In this document: piece by piece, positions 48,607-61,366 of the stretch
Layout of the letters: each line of letters opens with the position of its first letter
Position numbering within the stretch: position 1 is the first letter of the stretch
Assembly: GCA_018136815.1 (NCBI GenBank)
Contig: CM030936.1
Coordinates: forward strand, 5,913,685-5,977,684
DNA: 64,000 nucleotides
Source of the DNA: Isochrysis galbana
Taxonomy: Eukaryota; Haptophyta; Isochrysidales; Isochrysidaceae
Direction: 5' to 3'
The notes under the pieces: generated by a model
The model's database searches: none
What the model saw: only the letters and a program-made list of their open reading frames with translations
What the model was told of the DNA's origin: nothing
Translations under genes and position numbers: made by a program

Positions 48607-51600
48607 ATGGCGGCGGTGCGCGACGCGCTGCTGGTGAGCGCGGGCTGCGCGTGCGCTTGGGCGCTAGGCGGGACGGTGGCCGGGTGGGGCGCATGGCTGA
48701 CGCTCCCGTCGCATTGGTCCTGGCGCGCAGACGCGCCGTGGAGCCTGCAGGCAGCCTGGGCAGCGAGCATCGCCTTGCTGCCCATCTGCCTCGCAGCGCT
48801 CGCTCTCTCTCGACGGCAATCTGCCGGCTCTGTTCCGGGAGACGTGGGGGCAGGCGGGCGGGGGGGCGGGCGGGAGAACCTGCGGAAACCGTCCGAGCTC
48901 GACGAGGCCTCTCTCCTCGCCAGGCTCACCTTCTGGTGGACAATGCCCACGATGGAGCGCTGCAGACAGCAGGGGAAGCTAGAGAGCGACGACCTGCCGC
49001 GTCTTGCGGCGGCGGACGAGCCCGAACAGTTGTACGAGCGGCTCACAGTGGCCTTTGCGCGGCGAGGTCACGTGACACCGTGGCGACTGCTCACCGCCTC
49101 CATGTTCTCAATCCAGCGGCCTCTATTCTTGCAATGCGTCGGGACGGGCTGGCTCTTCTTGGGCGCGATGTTGCTCGACCCGCTGCTCCTGCGCTGGCTG
49201 CTCTCATCGGGCCAGGACGACGGCGCGGCAGCGGCCGGGGCGTCGCTCAGCCTTTCTCAGCACCTGGGCGTGGCCCTCCTGCTCGGCGTCAACATGCTCA
49301 TCCGCGTCACCTGCATGGAACTCTGCTTCTTTGTGTCGACACGGTGCGCAGCCTTTGCACGCTTCTCGGCCCCACCTTCCGCACGGCCGCTCGCAAAGCT
49401 GGTGCGAGCCCACAGTGACCGTCTGATCGTGAACTTTGCGAATGAAGCACACCGCTGGTGGGCACTTCCCCTCACCGTCGTCTGCCGATACCTTTTTACT
49501 CTCGCAACGGGATAGGTGCGCAAACAACGCTAGGGCTGCGCTCGTCATCGCTGTCTATCGCTCGACCATATGCGAGCACGTTCTGAATACTGCAGGCGGC
49601 GGAAGCCGTGACATGGGCGCCGAGACGGGCCGGCTTACGAACCTAATGGCGACGGATGCCGACAAGCTGGGCGCTTGCAACTGGCTGCTCTTTGCATTCT
49701 CTCAGGCGAGTTGAGCGCATGGGATGGCTCTGATGCAGTTCATGAGCAAGCACAGGCAGCTGGTGCTCTCGTTTGCCCTTCACCGAAACCCTCGCTCTCC
49801 CTTCAACCACCCTTTCAGTGGACATTCTCCGTCATCTCGCTGCCACTGATCATTTACTTCATGGAGGACCTGCTCGGGACGTCCGCATATCTAGGACTCG
49901 GCGTCTTCGTTGTGTCCAACGCAGCAGCGTCCGTCGTGTGGAAGCTTCAGCTTCCGATCGTGAGACGTGTGCAGGTAGTCACGCCGTCCAAAACTTCCCA
50001 GCACATCTCCGCGCGAAGCTGGGGCGCAAGCGGAGTGTGATCGTGGCGCGCATTAGCCAACTCCAACGGGGAAAGTGCGTGCGCAGGAACGTCGCGATGC
50101 GCGCGCTTCGCTCTTGTCGGGCCTTGTCCGTGGCATCCGACTCATCAAGTTGTACGGCGTGGAGACGCCATGGAGGATGCGGCTGGAGGCGGCGCGATCC
50201 TCTGAGCTATCTCAAATTGCCATGCTCCGATATTTGGAGGCTGGCGCAACACTCGTCTGCGCGCTCCTTGCCCAGGTGTGCCTGCTCCATGTGCCAAGGC
50301 GTGGGCGTGCTGCTTAGGAGGCTACGTTCGGATAATGCATCGCCCCTTTGCGGTGGTCATGACACCACCGAGCGCACTCTGTTGTTGGGACTCCAGCTAT
50401 GGCCTGATCACTGAGCCCTTGACCTCTGGCCGCTATGGCAGGCTGCCCCTCTTGCAATATTCGCATGGTACGTTGGTTTTCAGCGCAAGAATTTGGACGC
50501 GGCTACCGCCTTCACCACGCTGGCCTGGGTGGGTCAGATCGGTTGGAGCATCAATTCTTTGCCGGGCGCCTTCAACGCCATCGGGGTGCTGTTGCCATCC
50601 ATGCAACGCATCGCCAAGCAGCTCAACACGTCGGGCGATTTCAAGCGCGCTGGGTACGGTGGAAGATGCGACGTCGGTGGCTCAAGCAGGCTCTATCGGG
50701 CCACCGTCGCCAATCACGGCGCTTCAGGCACACGAGGCACCCCAAGGCGCCATATGCGTCCGCCGGCGGGTCGTGCGGCGCTCCGAGACGTGCGCACACC
50801 CCTCATGACGCCGGCCCCACCCTCTGGCTCGCCAGATAGCACTGGTGTTCCCCCGACTCCGCAGCTCCAGGCCGAGGTTGCAAGCAGCCGCTACTCCGCT
50901 GTCACTGACAACCTTTGCCCCCTCGAGAGCACCAGAGAACCGTCACTGCCACCAGGTATCGTCGCAACTCTACAAAACGCCCTGTTGTGCGGCGATTCGT
51001 GGACGTCGGAGGCTGCTGTCGACGATGCCCGAGACACAAGCTCGGCCGATGCGATTGTGAACCTTCAAGGCGTCCCCACGGGCTGCGCCACGTCTCCGCG
51101 CCCGGCCACTACGTCATTCGAATTTGCACGTCGTCAGTTCTTATCCGTCTCTTTCGACGTGCGGCGAGGTTCGCGGCCGCTGCACGTGCTGCCTATTAGC
51201 CCTCCGCCCCCGCAACTGGTGGCCCATCGCTCACGAACGTATCGGGGGCGCGTCTCGACACTTGAAGGCGGCCACAATCGGTCATCCTCGGCTGTCTCTT
51301 ACAGCCGGCCTTCAAAGCGTGTTCCGCCAATTACACCTCACCCGGCCCAGCCGACCACTTCCCTGTCCCCCCCCCCCCCCCTATAGGCGAGCTTCTCCTC
51401 TTGTGTGGGCCTGTCGGGAGCGGCAAGTCGACTCTGCTAGCTGCTCTAGCGCGCGCTCGTCCCCCGCGCGCCGGTGTCGGAGCGACCGTGGAAGCCCGCG
51501 CCTTCGTTTCGCAAAGGCCCTTCCTCATGCAGGGTACGGTCAAGCAAAACATCCTCTTTGGCGAGGATCTGGAGATGGTGGCATATTCTCGGGTGCTGGA

Positions 51601-54600
51601 CCAGGCTTGCCTTGTCCCGGACCTCAAGGAATTGCGCGATGGCGACGAGACGCAGGTGCGGCGTGTGTGAATGATCTGGCTCCGCCGCCACAGCCTGTCG
51701 TATTGGGCTCCCACACGGTTGCACTTTCTCATAAGGTTTCAACCAACTTCGAGGACTGCGGTCACCGGAGCCATCTGCCAGCACCCGCCACGGCTCTCGG
51801 CTCGGCAACACGCTCATTTAGCCACCTCCTACATGGAGTCAACGCGCACGAGCCACTTAAATGGCATCTTCGTTGCCCTTCTCACATAGGTGGGCGAGGC
51901 TGGTGTCTCTCTCTCGGGCGGCCAGCGCGCGCGCATTGCTTTGGCCCGCGCACTGTATGCGGCCGTGCGCTCCGGGGCTCAAGCCATCTTTTTGGACGAT
52001 GTCCTAGCGGCGTGCGATGCCCATACCGCAGCCAGCCTCTGGTGCGCGCCAATGAGCCCAGTTAGGTACTCTATGAGCGATGCAGTCTGCGAGCCGGCGC
52101 GGAGCGTGTGCTCCGCGTTGAATCCTGGGGCGGATGCTTGCCTTGGTATCCAAGTTTCCACCCCACCCAACCCCACCCCACCCCCCTCCACTCCACCCCC
52201 CTTTCGGATCAGGGACGGCGCCATCGTCCCCCTCGTTGCCGATGGTCGCACCGTGGTCGTGGCCACTCACCAGATATCCTTTTGCGCTCGTCCACACGTA
52301 TCCCGTGTGGCGATCTTGCGTTCTGGCGCTATTGTGGCATGCGCACCATGGGCGGAGATTCGCCACTTTTTGCCCGATGTGCCGCTTGCAGAGAGGATAC
52401 CCAAGGCCGGCATTGCGTTGGAGGCTGGCATTGGCGTCGGTGCAGCCGACGAGGCCGACGACCGCGTGGGCTGTCGCCATGAGGGAGCGCCGCGTTTCGA
52501 GGAGGTTAACGCCGATCCCAATGTGGAAGCTCCCGCCGAGTCGCCTCCGACTGTGCACATCGCATCCTTGGTCTCCCGTGCCGCGGCCGCGCGCCATTTG
52601 CGCTCAGTGCTACACAAGCTGGAAGGTCGTCACATCGACTCTGCACTCATTGCCCGTACGTGCGCCACCCTCTTGGGTAACGGAGAAGCTGATGAGCGGG
52701 CCGAGACGAAGGCAGAAGGGCTCATCCGTGCCGCTGACTTCAACGTCTACCTGCGCTCGTTTGGTACATGGCTGACTCTGGGACTGCTCGTTGTCGCCAC
52801 GATTCTCGCGGCGATCCTTTCGATCGGCGATGGCGTCTATCTCGCCGAGTGGACGCGCGGAGATCGTCCGAATGTCAGTACTGGCTCGGCGTCGCCGCGG
52901 CTCTCGACGTCCCCTACTTCGACACCGTCGCAGACTGTTTCGTTGCTTATCTACATCTCGATCGGCTTCGCCTCTCAAGTGTTTGCTGCTATGCAGACAA
53001 TACTGCTGACTCTCTGCGCCCTGCGGGCGTCCCGAGCGCTGCACTCCACTGTGCTCGACGCCTTGATGAAAGCTCCGATGTACTTCTTCGATCTTACGCC
53101 CAGCGGCGCCGTGCTCAATAGACTGTTGTCCGATATGCAGGCAAGAGACCGAATCTTCCACGCCTCCGGCGACCATTTCGCGCTTTATCTGTGCCTCTTC
53201 CTCGTGCCGCGCAACTGACTCATTGCCGCCCCTCGCTGTGCACAGAACATTGATTCTTCGGTACCGGACTCGCTGCTCTCCATGGCGACGCAGACGCTGA
53301 CCATGGTGGGCTTGCTTCGTACGGACGCACGGTTGTCCATGCGCCTGGCATATTCATCATTCCCTGCAGCGGAGGCTTGCTCTTATGGGCAGGTTGATGC
53401 CAATTAACTCCACCACGCCTGTTCCTTCCTCCCCACCTTGTATAGATCACGCAACTTGGTCTGGTACTCCTCTTTGCACCCCACCTCGCGCTCGCCCTTC
53501 CACTGCTCGCCCTCGTGTATTCGTCGGTGTACGCGCGCGTGCGTCCTGCTGCACGAGACACTCGGCGCATCGCAGCCCTCGCCCACTCTCCCGTCTACTC
53601 GCACTACGCGGACTCACTCGCTGGGCGCCAAACGATTGCGGCTTACGGAGCGCAGGCACGCTTCCAAAAAGCAAATGCCGCGCACGTGGCGCACATGTCG
53701 CGCGCGTCGGTCGGCAATGAGGCGGTGCAAAAGTGGGCGCAGGCGCTCACGACGCAAGCAGGATGTACACTCTATGGCGCGACGGCTGCCGTGTGCATTC
53801 TGTTGCACCATGCGGGCAAGCTGCCCATGTCCTATGTTGGCCTAGTGCTGCTGCAAGCTTCAGCACTGCAGCGCGCGGCAATGGACCTGATGATGCGAGC
53901 AACGCGCATCGAGACAGAATTTGTGTCTGTCGAGCGGCTGGCTGAGTACTCACGCCTTGAGCCCGAGGAGGACGCTGCGGAAGAGCTGGTCCATGACCGG
54001 CGGAGCAGCGGACGAGATGGCAGATCAAACAGTGCAATTGGGCGTGGTGTGGGGCTCCTTTCGCCTCCTGTCGGTGTGCCTCTTGGACGAATCGAGCTCC
54101 GTAGCGTTGTGCTGCGGTATAGGGTGCACTTGCCGCCCGTTCTGCGCGGCGTGACGCTGACGATTGCGGCAGGCACCAAGATAGCGTTATGCGGACGCAC
54201 TGGATCGGGCAAGTCGTCGATGCTCGGCGCGCTCACGAGACTCTATCCTATCGATTCCGGCGAGATGCGCCTCGACGGTGTCGACCTGAGTACCGCACCC
54301 TTGGCTGCAGTCCGCGCATGCGTTCGCGTTGTTGCACAGGAGGCGCTACTCTTGGACGGCTCTCTTTTGCTCAATCTGTTGGCCTTTTCGGCGCATGCCA
54401 ATGCAGCCTTGCCCGTCGAGTGCCCCGCCGACGGGACGTGCGGTCGTGACGCAGCTGGGAGCTTAGCTAGGAGCCCAACGGCGCCAGCGTCACCCTTCTC
54501 TGCGCTGGCTGCGTTGGCCGAGTGGGAAGCCTGGGCGGCTCTCGAGACGGTCGGGCTACGAACGCGGGTGAGTCAGCTCCGCCTAGGCTTGCACACACCC

Positions 54601-55011
54601 GCAGCGGAGGCCGATCTGAGCGATGGCGAGCGGCAGCTCTTCTCCCTCGCCCGCGGCCTCCTTTTTGCCCCTACTGCCAGGAGCACGTCAGTGCTTGGCA
54701 GCGCTCCAGCTCGGCCGCCGGTCCGCGCCCTGTTGTGCGACGAGCCCACTGCAAACGTGGACCCACAAAGCGATGCGGCTGTGCACACGGCACTTCTTGG
54801 TCTCAACTGCACCGTGGTGGTTGTCGCCCACCGGCTTGCGCAAACGCAACTCTTCGACCGAGTGGCTGTGATGGAGGCTGGCACGGTGATCGAAGAAGGT
54901 CCGCCGGGTGAGCTCCTCAAGGATTCGAAGGGGCGATATAGCCAGCTATGCGCGCGCGCTAACGCGACGAAAGGTGACGAAAGCAAAAGGGTCCAAGACA
55001 AGGCCAAGTAA
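48607..55011 (+). CDS. ABCC-type (MRP) ABC transporter, ten exons
   Basis: Proposed exons: 48607-49343, 49534-49705 (49516 also possible), 49819-49974, 50087-50275, 50442-51168, 51387-51655, 51890-52041, 52213-53140, 53246-53305, 53446-55011. All phases agree, giving 1651 residues. The order is ABCC: ASLLARLTFWWTMPTMERC, membrane domain 1 (RRDARASLLSGLVRGIRLIKLYGVE), NBD1 (Walker A GPVGSGKST, VSLSGGQRARIALARAL, IFLDDVLAACDAHTA, ATHQ), membrane domain 2, NBD2 (GRTGSGKSS, LSDGERQLFSLAR, ALLCDEPTANVD, VAHR). As usual for ABCC, NBD1 has Asp for the catalytic Glu while NBD2 keeps Glu. NBD2's signature is LSDGE, not LSxGQ. Introns at 49706 and 53141 appear to begin GC. Such pumps export glutathione conjugates, organic anions or drugs across plasma or vacuolar membranes. 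The linker before NBD1 (about 50660-51110) is read through, but could hide an intron. Confidence 0.88.
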
Positions 55012-56990
55012 TACAGTGAACATGGTGCTGAGCGAATGCCAACGCCGTTAAGTACCGATGCAAGGGGAGTGATGTAAGACGGCAGCTATGTTGCACATCG
55101 CGCACGGCCCAGTATTCAGTAGTCTCGAGTTCTCGGTTGTGGGTCCGTAAGCGCTTCGACACTGTTGTTGCTAGCCACAAGCCACTCGTGCAGCTCGCAG
55201 CCGAGCCACAGCACCGCATTGTTACCGTCCGCTATTCCCCAAGGAGAGTCAGCTCCAGCCCACAAGCGCAGACCTCCCAGTCTCAGTGCTGGTAGCATCT
55301 GGAGTGAAAGAAATAGAGCCCCGGAGAGCCCGTCGGATCACGGCGAATGGCTATCGTTGACACGTTTCATAGTGTGCGGAGACGGCCCTTGCGATCAGCA
55401 TGGTGGAGAGGAGAGAATTGAGGATGACAGAATCAAGCGGCTCTCGAAGATTTTCAATTCCAAATTTCGATGCGATTCGAAATACATTACTACCGCTGTG
55501 CCAAAACTCAAGATGAGTTTTACAAGTCACTCAAACTCACACAAGAAATAGTCGAGCAGTCTATTTTGGTTCTTTTGTTCGTGTTACAAGGTTGCACTCG
55601 CTAGCCATGCATCGACGCCCTCAGCGTCAAGAAGCAAGAAGGCAGAGGTCGGCGTCGAGCTAGGGCGAATCCTGCGAGGGGCGGGTCCTGGTGGCCAGGG
55701 CGGACACACCTGTGGCCAAGGGGGCTGTGCGTGCACGCTGCGAGGTGCCGGGGGGGCTGCGGGGATGACGTCGCGCTTGTTGCAGGAACTAAAGCTTAAT
55801 GACACCCGCCCGACGCCGCGGACGTCGATAGGCGGTAGGAGCGCCTCGCCTCCCCATTGCCCTTCGTTCGCCGTTCGTTCCCAGTCCAAACACCCCAATG
55901 GAGTTGCCCAACCCAATCCAGCATTTATTCATTCACCCGACTCCCGGCGGCGGGAGGAGGGCCAAAGCGCCGCGCTAGCCGCCAGTGCCGCTAGCGACGG
56001 AGTGGCTCAGAGCCCTCCGGCCACGCTCGACTCAACATCCTGGCTATTTGATATGTGCTGCGGGCCGGGCACTGGGCTCTGACTGGGCTAGTGACCAAGA
56101 ACGGTCTCGCAGCGCGCCCGGCGTCGTTTTGAATTCGGGCTCTCGGGCTCTCCGAGATACTGAGCGCAGTCTTCTTTTGTGTAGGGTGTATCAGGGTCGT
56201 TGTTTTTGTACACGTTATGCACGACGTGCGTGTGGAGGGATTGCCATAGGCTCATCCACGTGGCGCGCATGCGTGGTGGTTGTTCGTGCGGGTTGCACCA
56301 TAGCGGTTGCCGTGGCCGCGCGACTGATGCGGGCGAGAGCCCACGGCACTTGGCTGGTAAGCGGATGCAAGTCATGCTGTGGGCGCGGCCCCGCTTATGC
56401 TCATGACACCACTCCCTTACCTCGTAGGCCGGCGTTAAAGGTGGCCCCACACAGCTAGCTGCAAGAAGAGTGGCAGGTGCTGCGGAGTGTGCCAAGTTCA
56501 GGCCTTACTTAGTGCTCTAGCTACTTACTAGGAATCTGTGGGATTAATGTTTGCCTCGATTGTGGCGTTGTAGTGGTTGTGATGGGTGCAGTCGTTATCT
56601 GCATGCAAGTAGCATGTTGTGCGTGGGTACCACAACTTATTGATCTAGATGCAAGCCTCTGTTGCGAGCGGCGCCTTGAGCAGATGCTGAGCATTGAGCA
56701 ATCGCCCGCTCATGCTACTGCTGTTTTCTTTTTCTAGTCTTTGTTTTGAGGTTAGTAGTTTTTGGCGGAGCGGATGAGCGCACCACGTCCTGCGCTTTTG
56801 CCGAAGTGGCGGCCACTTCGCGCCTACTTGGGAGCGCATTGGTGGGTAGGGCGCGCATTTGTGCGGAGTGCGGACGCAACTCATTCAGTTTTCATCGCCG
56901 GGCCGCGCAGTGCCGCAAAGCGGATTTGAAGTAGCTCATCTTGATGAGCATCACTGAAGGTGAGAGCGAATACTATCTTTGAACCACATA
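55012..56990. other. intergenic, several unsupported frames
   Basis: Frames of 60-157 codons on both strands. The least unlikely are 56088-56495 (-), with MRATWMSLWQSLHTHVVHNV, and 56746-56934 (+), ending ICAECGRNSFSFHRRAAQC with two Cys-X2/His pairs. I cannot assign either. Confidence 0.4.
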
Positions 56991-57004
56991 CATTGGGCAA
57001 GACT

Positions 57005-57238
57005 ATCGGTCAACTTGTTGAGAGATCAACATGCGTTGAGAGGTCAACATGTTGATGTTGAGAGGTCAACTTGTTGAGAGATCAACATGTTGAGAGGCCA
57101 ACATGTTGAGAGGTCAACATGTTGAGAGGTCAACTTTTTGAGAGGTCAACATGTTGAGAGGTCAACTTGTTGAGATGTGAACATGTTGAAAGGTCAACAT
57201 GTTGAGAGGTCAACTTGTTGAGATGTGAACTTGTTCAG
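57005..57238. repeat. 16-bp minisatellite TTGAGAGGTCAACATG
   Basis: About 14 units of TTGAGAGGTCAAC(A/T)TG with variants such as GATGTGAAC and AGGCCAAC. Each unit contains GTCAAC and, across the junction, CATGTTGA, giving overlapping partial palindromes. Units abut directly, so it is not a spacer-repeat array. Confidence 0.92.
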
Positions 57239-57272
57239 GTTGTCTGGCAGCTTGTTGTTCTCCACGTGTAGT

Positions 57273-57580
57273 GCCTGTTGGTGACCTGCAGCCCCCTGAG
57301 TACCCCCAAGCCCCGAGTCTTCCGAGTCATCCTTTCGAGTCTACGAGTCCCTACGAGTCCCAATCAAGCGGTATCTGCTCGCCGCGCCCTTCCCTACGTC
57401 CTCCGTCCCTCCGATTCGCGTTCCGTGCCACTTCCCCGTCCATTTCACATGCCCGTCATTTGCCCTCCCCGTTCTCCCGATGAGCCCGTTCCGGGCTCCC
57501 CGGGTGAGCCGTGCGCCGCGCTAGCCGCCGGTGCGCCTCCGCGGCTCGTTTCCGAAGAGGAAACGAGCTTCGCTCCGACA
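57273..57580 (+). repeat. dispersed repeat, copy 2 of 2699-3024
   Basis: Same order and nearly the same sequence as copy 1, from CCTGTTGGTGACCTGCAGCC to GAGCTTCGCTCCGACA. It lacks a 10-bp piece (GACCTACGAG) of copy 1. Confidence 0.88.
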
Positions 57581-59041
57581 GCCCAGCCCTACCCCCTCCG
57601 CCCGAGCAGCAGCAGCAGCTCCATATCACAAGGAGGCCGCAGCGCGGCCCCCTGTGGCTTGAGGATGAGACCGCGGCGCGGCGCGCCGCGCATCCTGTTA
57701 CTTCATGACACGTTAAAAGATACCAAAGGGGGCCACTGAACGCACAGGGCACACTAACAGTATCGCTACACAAATCAAACGCACACACGGGGGGATTGCG
57801 TGGGAGACTCATACAAGCGAACAAGGAGAGAAGGGGAGAGATCACGGCTCGACTCATGCGGCCCTCTCCACCTCCTCATCCCAATATTAGTTCCACGGTG
57901 CACACCACGCAAGACCATCCGTGACAGTACCTAAAAGAAAACTCCTTGGCCACTGCCAAAAAATCGCCGCATTGCGGACCTTCGTACTCGTGACCACGAA
58001 AGAATCAACTCGCGAAACTTTGTAGTTGCTTTGTTGTCATCATGAAGAATCTCTCCTTGCTTTCTCTTGGAGTTTTGGGTGCAATTTTGAAAAGTCGATT
58101 TTCCCGTCCCCACCCCTACCGAAGGAGAGGAGGGGGAGGGGAGCGGCGGCGCGCTCCATGGCAACTGACTGTAAAGTTAGTTGTTTTCTCCTTTTGCAAG
58201 AGGGCCGCAATATAGAGCCTCAACAGCGCCCCGACACTGTTGGGGCGGGGGGCTGTTGGGGCGTTGGGGCCCTATTGCGGCCTGCAAAAACCCTCTATTC
58301 ATTACAATATATACATATACTACGTAGTAGTAGTAATATTTTCCTCGTCACCTTACCCTCGTCATTTCTCGGTCCCCCCGCCCGCCCGCCCACCCGCCCC
58401 CCCCCTGCGGTATCTCGCAGCAGCGCCGCTCCGCGCGTCGCCGACCCCTTCGGCCGACGAGAGAGTGGAGGGGCTCACGCCCCCCCCCCCCCGCCTCCCC
58501 ACCCCAACTCCCACCACGGCTTTCATGAGGTATTCTTCTATACTCAGAGGAGATCTATTAAATGATCCCCACCCTCCCCACTCCCACCACTCTGCTGACT
58601 GCAGACTCTCTCGCTCTCTCTCTCTCTCTCCCTCTCCCCCGCCCTCATGAGGCAATGTTTTGCCCTCAGACGAGAGAAATAAATTATGCTCAGTTCTCAC
58701 GGTTTCCGCTCGTTGCCCCTGCCTCCTGCCTCTCTCTCTCTCTCTCTCTGCTCCTCTCCCCCCCCCCCCCCCCCCCTCCCCCCCGATCTCTCTTCCTTTT
58801 CCCCCCCCTCTCCCTCCTCCCCCCCACTCTCTCTCCCCGTCTTCCACAATACAACTACCTACCGCTTCTTCTCCGTCTAAAGTGGTCCCGCGATTGATTT
58901 GTTCGCTCGTTGTCCTCCTCACCTTCCAAAACTCTCTCCTTCTTCTTCTTTACCCTCTCTCCTTCCTTTTCCCTTCAATTTGAGAGGGCTCCTGTTTGCG
59001 TTGCCCGTCTGTCTTCTCTCCTCTCTTCCGTCTTGCCCCCC
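57581..59041. other. intergenic: repeat relics, microsatellites, CT-rich leader
   Basis: 58105-58195 is the inverted copy of the 13.56-kb repeat. CATGAGG....CTCAGA(G/C)GAGA..AT(T)AAAT occurs at about 58525 and again at 58647. A C homopolymer lies at 58758-58777 and CT tracts at 58600-58630, 58735-58755 and 58800-59000. The CT-rich stretch directly precedes the cyclophilin ATG. No gene supported. Confidence 0.55.
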
Positions 59042-60624
59042 ATGATGCAGCTCGCCGCCGTCTCTGCTCTCGCCATGCGCGCCGCAGGCCCGTTTGCGAT
59101 GCGCTCGGCGACGACGCGCACCTCGGTCCTCCAGATGTCCACCTACGCCACCTTCAAGACCAACAAAGGAGACTTCAAGGTATGAGAGAGAGAAGAGGAG
59201 AGAGAGTGGAGAGAGAAGAGAGAGATGAGACGAGACGAGAAATCAGAGGAGAAAGAGGGAGGGGAGGGGGGGGGAGGAGGGGAGCCAGAGGAAGGGGGGG
59301 GGGGCCAGAGAAGACGTGCGGGATAGGAAAAAAGCAAGGCAGGGAGAGAGCAGGGGGCAGAGATGGGAGGCGAGAGAGGGGTAGAGGAGAGCTGAGACGA
59401 GAGCGGGCGGAGTAGGAAAGCGGAAGAGCCTGGAAGAAGAAGGCAGTGGGATTCGAAGCTACGATAGCGGCTCTTGGGGTTGCAGCTTCTTGTACAGAAG
59501 GGATTAGTGCGTAGAGGCCGCCTCGCGCTTCTCACGCCCGTCTGCTATCAACTCACTTCTCTCCGCCCCTGCCTCACTACACTACACGAACCGCCGCAAT
59601 TTCCCCGTGCCGATCCGTTCCATCAGGCGGAGCTCTTCATGGACAAGCTCCCCATCACTTCCTCCAACTTCGCCGATCTCGCTAAGACCGGCTTCTACGA
59701 CGGGCTCACCTTCCATCGCGTCATCCAGGTTCGGTTCATGCAGCTTCACCCGACACTTTGCGCACACAAGAGGATAATGCGCGTCGGAGCTCAGCAGGCC
59801 TTCATTTGCTCTGTCCACATTGTGTAGAGTGTCTCATCCCGGCCTATTCGCTGTTTTGTAGGGCTTCATGTGCCAGTTCGGCTGCCCGCACTCGAAGGAT
59901 CCGCGCTCGCCTCGTGCAGGCACTGGTGGTCCGCAGCCGGGTTCCACGTTCACCACCCCAGATGGCACCACCATCACTCGGCAGGGCGGCAACATTCCCG
60001 ACGAGTTCACCGCAGAAATCTCGAATAAGCCCGGCACTCTGAGCATGGCAAATACCGGAGCGCCAAATTCTGGCGGCTCACAAATCGTGCGTGCACACAC
60101 GCATACGAGGTTGGCCATGCTCACAACATGTGTCATATCTTGGGAATTAGACCGATAATGACGACCACCTGCCTCCCATCACTGTATAGTTCATCAACAC
60201 CAAGCACAACTCGTTCCTTGACTATTTCGATCCGTGAGTCGCCCTCGCACTTAAATGCTCAAGCATGAGCTCACGTGCAGAACCGATCGAACACAGGGGT
60301 GTTGGAGGCGGCCGCTCGTCGTGTTGACGTGATGATGGCGCTATCCGCGATCTCCCTCTTGCCCCATCGCACCCACCCACCTTGCGACTCCTCGTTTTTG
60401 CGACACGCCACCTCGTGTCGGTTGACGGGCACCTACGCCGATCGACGGTTGTACGCGCCTTGTGCCCGCATATTTGCAGGTCGACACCATCAAAGCACCC
60501 TGTCTTCGGCATGGTCGTGGAGGGCATGGACGTTGTTACCGCTATTGAGCAGAGCAAGACGGGACCTGGCGATAAGCCAATCGACCCTGTCATTGTATCC
60601 ACCATCGAGATCACGGAAGACTAG
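59042..60624 (+). CDS. cyclophilin-type peptidyl-prolyl cis-trans isomerase
   Basis: Exons 59042-59179, 59627-59728, 59862-60086, 60190-60233 and 60480-60624, all with GT-AG borders and consistent phases, encode 217 residues. Cyclophilins catalyse cis-trans isomerisation of X-Pro bonds and assist folding. Motifs in order are [16 protein letters not shown] (splice junction), [20 protein letters not shown] with the catalytic Arg, [62 protein letters not shown], and [20 protein letters not shown]. The extended [14 protein letters not shown] insert is typical of plastid and related eukaryotic cyclophilins. The first about 38 residues ([20 protein letters not shown], Ala/Arg/Ser-rich, no acids) look like a targeting peptide to plastid or mitochondrion. 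Introns are 447, 133, 103 and 246 bp. Confidence 0.93.
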
Positions 60625-61366
60625 ACTTCACAGTCATGGTTTCGGATATGACGGCGTTGACGTCTTCTTTGAAACTGGAGTTAGCTTGACAGCGCTCGAT
60701 GCTCCCAAGTCTTTGCGCGCGGTAGCTTGACTTTTGGCTCGCTGCACACCTGCGGTTTCCTTCCCTATGACGTGATAAGTGCGGCGGTGTACTAAAGCAA
60801 GCGATGGCCATTAGATTGCGGTGCAAGTGTTGGATTCCAGCAAAGATGAGCGAAACTGGCGAGCCGCGACACGTTGACGCCCATTTACGTCATATCTCTT
60901 AACCGGCGAAGCACCCTGGGAGGTGCTGCATATCGCAGTTGCCTCGAGGACGGGGTGTGTTTACACTATATGGAACGTCAATTTACCTCAATATATGGAG
61001 CTCAGGGGAATCAACTGTCGCGAAGCACCTTCAAAGGTGCTTCCTGCCGCCGATTAAGAGATAATAATTCGTTGAGGGTGCGGGAGGGGCGCGGTGACAG
61101 CCCATGCTAGGCTCTCCGGGAGCTCTCTTTCCTTAGCGAGCCCCTTTCCCACCCACGTCAAGTTTGCTAAATTCTCTCTACTTTCTCTCTCTCCCAGTGG
61201 GAGACTCCCCCCTCCCCGTGCCTCGGCGTTCGCGATATGTCCCCGCCGGAGGACCGCCCCCACGGCCCCCTTTCCCTCTTCGGTTCCTAGGCCGCGGACC
61301 CTTGATAATCGAAGGAAAAAGAAAGAAGGGGGCAAGGTGAATGAGGTGGAGAGAATAAAATTATCA
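60625..61366. other. intergenic 3' of the cyclophilin gene
   Basis: Small hairpins: GAAGCACC...GGTGCTTC (about 60909 with 61022-61042). No gene supported. Confidence 0.45.

Noticed and set aside
55584..56495. Several frames of 105-157 codons.
   Set aside because: Mutually overlapping, without domain, start context or splice evidence.
57005..57238. Regular repeat that could be taken for a CRISPR array.
   Set aside because: Units of 16 bp abut with no unique spacers, in a eukaryotic genome; it is a minisatellite.
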